Source of the DNA: Nectonema munidae
Lineage: Eukaryota; Nematomorpha; Nectonematoida; Nectonematidae
Length of the DNA: 64,000 nucleotides
Reading direction: 5' to 3'
Assembly (NCBI GenBank): GCA_030549495.1
Contig: JAUIRK010000641.1
Span: 62,001-126,000 of the forward strand
Both the position numbers and the translations under genes were made by a program. Every line of letters starts with the position of its first letter. Position 1 is the first letter of the stretch. Under the pieces are notes generated by a model. The model did no database searches. It had not been told where the DNA came from and saw only the letters and a list, made by a program, of their open reading frames with translations. Of this stretch, positions 61,931-64,000 are shown in pieces.

Positions 61931-62449
61931 AAATGGAAAAGATGTTAGTGAAGTTGAATATTTTTCTTTGAGGACCGACCATGCAGATATAGACTGTGGG
62001 TTCTCAAAGAATTCAAAGATGAGATTGCGAGTATCAGCCTAAAACGGGAAAGATCGTGAAATACCATTTATAAAAAACACACAAGCAAGCCATGGACAAA
62101 GCGCGCTGGTTCAATAAAAAACGTATCTGATTTGAAAGACTTATATTCCACATTCTAATGTGTTTAACTTTTTTAACAGTACTCTTATATTCTAATTACT
62201 CAGAAAAGCGTTTGCCAAGTTTAATTATAAAAATTTTGAAGGCGATTTATTAAAAAAAAAGTACAATTTTATTTATGACTATTCTTGTTACAGATTTAGA
62301 ATCTACACAGAAAACATTTATAAATTTATTACATTTATAAATTGTTCAATTTGAAAATAAAAATGTGTGCTATCCTATTTGTAAATGGACTCAGTCTCTC
62401 TTGAAAAGTTATGCTTTTACTTTAGTATCTTGTTGAAAAGTTTTCTTAT
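61931..62449. other. Gene-free stretch
   Basis: Possibly decayed continuation of the preceding hAT relic; no readable motif. Confidence 0.35.
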
Positions 62450-64000
62450 ATATAACATAACATAACATAACATAAGTTTATTAGCGAAAGAAAGAAAGGC
62501 AAAAAGCCTATAGTAAGTATTCGCTTCATACTTTTGAAAATCAACGCGTTCTTTCATGCTCAAACCTTCTATTTTTCCAAAACTCATCAAGTCTGTTCTT
62601 GAAGATGTTCAAAGATGGAGCATCAACAACAAAATCAGGCAAAGAATTCCAATCATTTATCATTCGTTGAGAAAAGTATTTTTTCAAAAATACCTTCTTG
62701 CAATGGCTTTTTTTAAATTTGGAAGAATGAAATCTTTGAACTCTTTCAGAAAATTCAGGTAAAACTTGAGAAGTTAAGTTAAACTTTTCTTTTACAATGT
62801 TGTAGGATGTCACCATATCATTCCTTCTAAACCTGTATAACATTGAAGGCAAATTCAGTTTTTTCAGTCTTTCTGTATAACTAAGATCTTTCATTCCTAC
62901 TATCTTTTTTGTGATTGTTCTCTGGACTCTTTCAATATTTGCAGCATCACAGGAGTGAAAAGGAAATGCAACAACATTTCCATACTCTAAAATAGGTCTA
63001 ATCAGTGTTTTATATAAAAGGGGTGCTATGTTGGCATCAAATAAAGCAAAACTTCTATGAACTCTATGAAAGGCTTGGAAAGCTTTAGTGACTCTTGTTG
63101 AAATATTTTCTCTTGGGTCGAGGTTAGAATTCACTATCACCCCTAAGTCTTTCTGTGAATCAACTTGTTTAAGTTTTTGGCCACCGATGAAAAACGAATG
63201 ATTACTTTGTAATCCAATTTGTAAATGAGTACATTTATTCAAGTTCAGTTTCATTTCCCATCTATTACACCAATGAAAAACTTCAATCAAATCTTTCTGC
63301 AAGCAATTTCTACCATCTCTGTCACACACATTGTAAATCTTGATATCATCGGCAAATACCTTTATCTTTGACTTTATTACGTTTAAGAGATCATTAAGAA
63401 AGATATTAAAGAGTAGAGGACCTAGCACAGACCCTTGGGGTACTCCACTCAACACTTGCTTTTCATCAGAATACATACCATTTACTGAAACAATTTGTTT
63501 TCTATCTTCAAGATAATTTTTCAATAAAGCTAGTAGATTGCCCTTTATACCAAATGACTCAAGTTTATCTGACAAATACTTATGTGAGATAGAGTCAAAA
63601 GCCTTGTGAAAATCTAAGTAAATTACATCAATAGAATCATTTCCCTCAAGCAGGTTGACTAAATCATTTTGAAACTCCAATAGATTGGTAATCGTAGATT
63701 TTCCATTAATAAATCCATGCTGGTTGGAATTAAAAAGTTTGAAGTTTTTTATATGTGATAAAATTTTATCGGCTATGAATGTCTCGAATACTTTAGATAG
63801 AACTGGAATAAGACTTATTGGCCTGTAGTTTTGGCAAAATTTTCGATTTCCACTCTTCAAAACTGGTGTGACTAATGCAATTTTCCAAACATCCAAAAAA
63901 ATTTTTTCCTCTAGTGATTTTTCAAAAATCATTTTGACAGGTATGGCTAAAACTCGAGAAAGTTCACTAATGACATACGGGTGTAACTTATCAGAGCCAG
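62450..64000 (-). mobile_element. LINE 3: 3' part, second non-LTR lineage, runs off the window
   Basis: Contains the RT ORF (62,541 to the window edge), a short 3' UTR and a tail of five or so ATGTT units (the + strand reads TAACATAACATAACATAACA at 62,454). The insertion edge at the 3' end is therefore at about 62,450. Its protein differs from LINE 1 and 2 in RT and C-terminus, so it is another family. Confidence 0.85.
62541..64000 (-). CDS. LINE 3 reverse transcriptase, partial and intact
   Basis: Open from the window edge (SDKLHPYVISELSRVL at about 63,970) to a stop at 62,541, some 486 codons with no break. RT motifs in order: LVTPVLKSGNRK, NYRPISLIPVLSKVFE, QHGFINGKSTITNLLEF, LDFHKAFDSISHK, GVPQGSVLGPLLFNIFLND, FADD (about 63,345-63,356). 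C-terminus: QKDLGVIVNSNLDPRENIS, LIRPILEYGNVVAF, ERVQRTITKKIVGMKDLSYT, MINDWNSLPDFVVDAPSLN, a layout common in CR1/Rex-like and RTE-X-like LINEs; I cannot settle the clade. The uninterrupted frame marks the youngest or best-kept LINE of the window. ATG at 63,932 is internal. Confidence 0.9.
   Translation of the reverse strand, partial: GSDKLHPYVISELSRVLAIPVKMIFEKSLEEKIFLDVWKIALVTPVLKSGNRKFCQNYRPISLIPVLSKVFETFIADKILSHIKNFKLFNSNQHGFINGKSTITNLLEFQNDLVNLLEGNDSIDVIYLDFHKAFDSISHKYLSDKLESFGIKGNLLALLKNYLEDRKQIVSVNGMYSDEKQVLSGVPQGSVLGPLLFNIFLNDLLNVIKSKIKVFADDIKIYNVCDRDGRNCLQKDLIEVFHWCNRWEMKLNLNKCTHLQIGLQSNHSFFIGGQKLKQVDSQKDLGVIVNSNLDPRENISTRVTKAFQAFHRVHRSFALFDANIAPLLYKTLIRPILEYGNVVAFPFHSCDAANIERVQRTITKKIVGMKDLSYTERLKKLNLPSMLYRFRRNDMVTSYNIVKEKFNLTSQVLPEFSERVQRFHSSKFKKSHCKKVFLKKYFSQRMINDWNSLPDFVVDAPSLNIFKNRLDEFWKNRRFEHERTR

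Overview
This is a 64 kb piece of an AT-rich, intron-containing animal genome. Non-LTR retrotransposons, piggyBac, pogo and several hAT lineages, and many small terminal-inverted-repeat (TIR) elements crowd it. The mix of repeats and the divergence of the host genes suggest an arthropod. A copepod such as a sea louse is my guess, but that is inference and no single feature proves the species. I saw no rRNA, standard tRNA, CRISPR, LTR element or virus-like element.

Three host genes are supported. (1) A dystroglycan gene on the + strand. Its four last coding exons (27,478-27,788; 29,214-29,399; 30,141-30,366; 31,628-31,844) join in consistent phase. They encode the end of the cadherin-like domain, the SEA-like domain with its Gly-Ser self-cleavage site, one membrane span and a cytoplasmic tail with a PPSY motif. 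A weaker upstream exon may lie at 10,333-10,439. (2) A glycerol-3-phosphate acyltransferase of the GPAT3/4 type (39,912-38,509, minus), uninterrupted by introns. (3) A TMEM186 homologue (38,320-37,724, minus), a mitochondrial complex I assembly protein, directly downstream of GPAT on the same strand. The two are close enough, with a poly(A) signal and a 3' splice site between them, to look like an operon processed by trans-splicing.

Layout. 0-10 kb: decayed hAT fragment, diverged tandem repeats, a 108-bp TTAA-flanked element, otherwise featureless AT-rich DNA. 10-20 kb: possible dystroglycan exon, a piggyBac relic, and a 3.0-kb hAT-type element with perfect 8-bp target duplications that carries three nested TIR elements and a tRNA-like segment; then a 33-bp satellite. 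20-27 kb: hAT relic and an RTE-clade LINE fragment split by an implausible poly(A)/G-rich block. 27-32 kb: dystroglycan, with a 679-bp hAT-type element in one intron. 34-37.5 kb: hAT, RTE and pogo relics. 37.7-40 kb: TMEM186 and GPAT. 40-48 kb: an inverted relative of the 3-kb hAT element, a mariner-like TIR element, piggyBac and hAT relics. 48.6-53.2 kb and 57.9-61.4 kb: two related LINEs of a CR1/Jockey-like group; between them a DUF4371-type hAT relic and an unclassified transposase relic containing an inverted self-copy. 61.6-64 kb: a hAT zinc-finger fragment and the 3' part of a third LINE with an intact reverse transcriptase, running off the window.

Most of the coding potential therefore belongs to mobile elements. 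The host genes occupy about 12 kb in the middle, and transposon insertions have landed in their introns and flanks.
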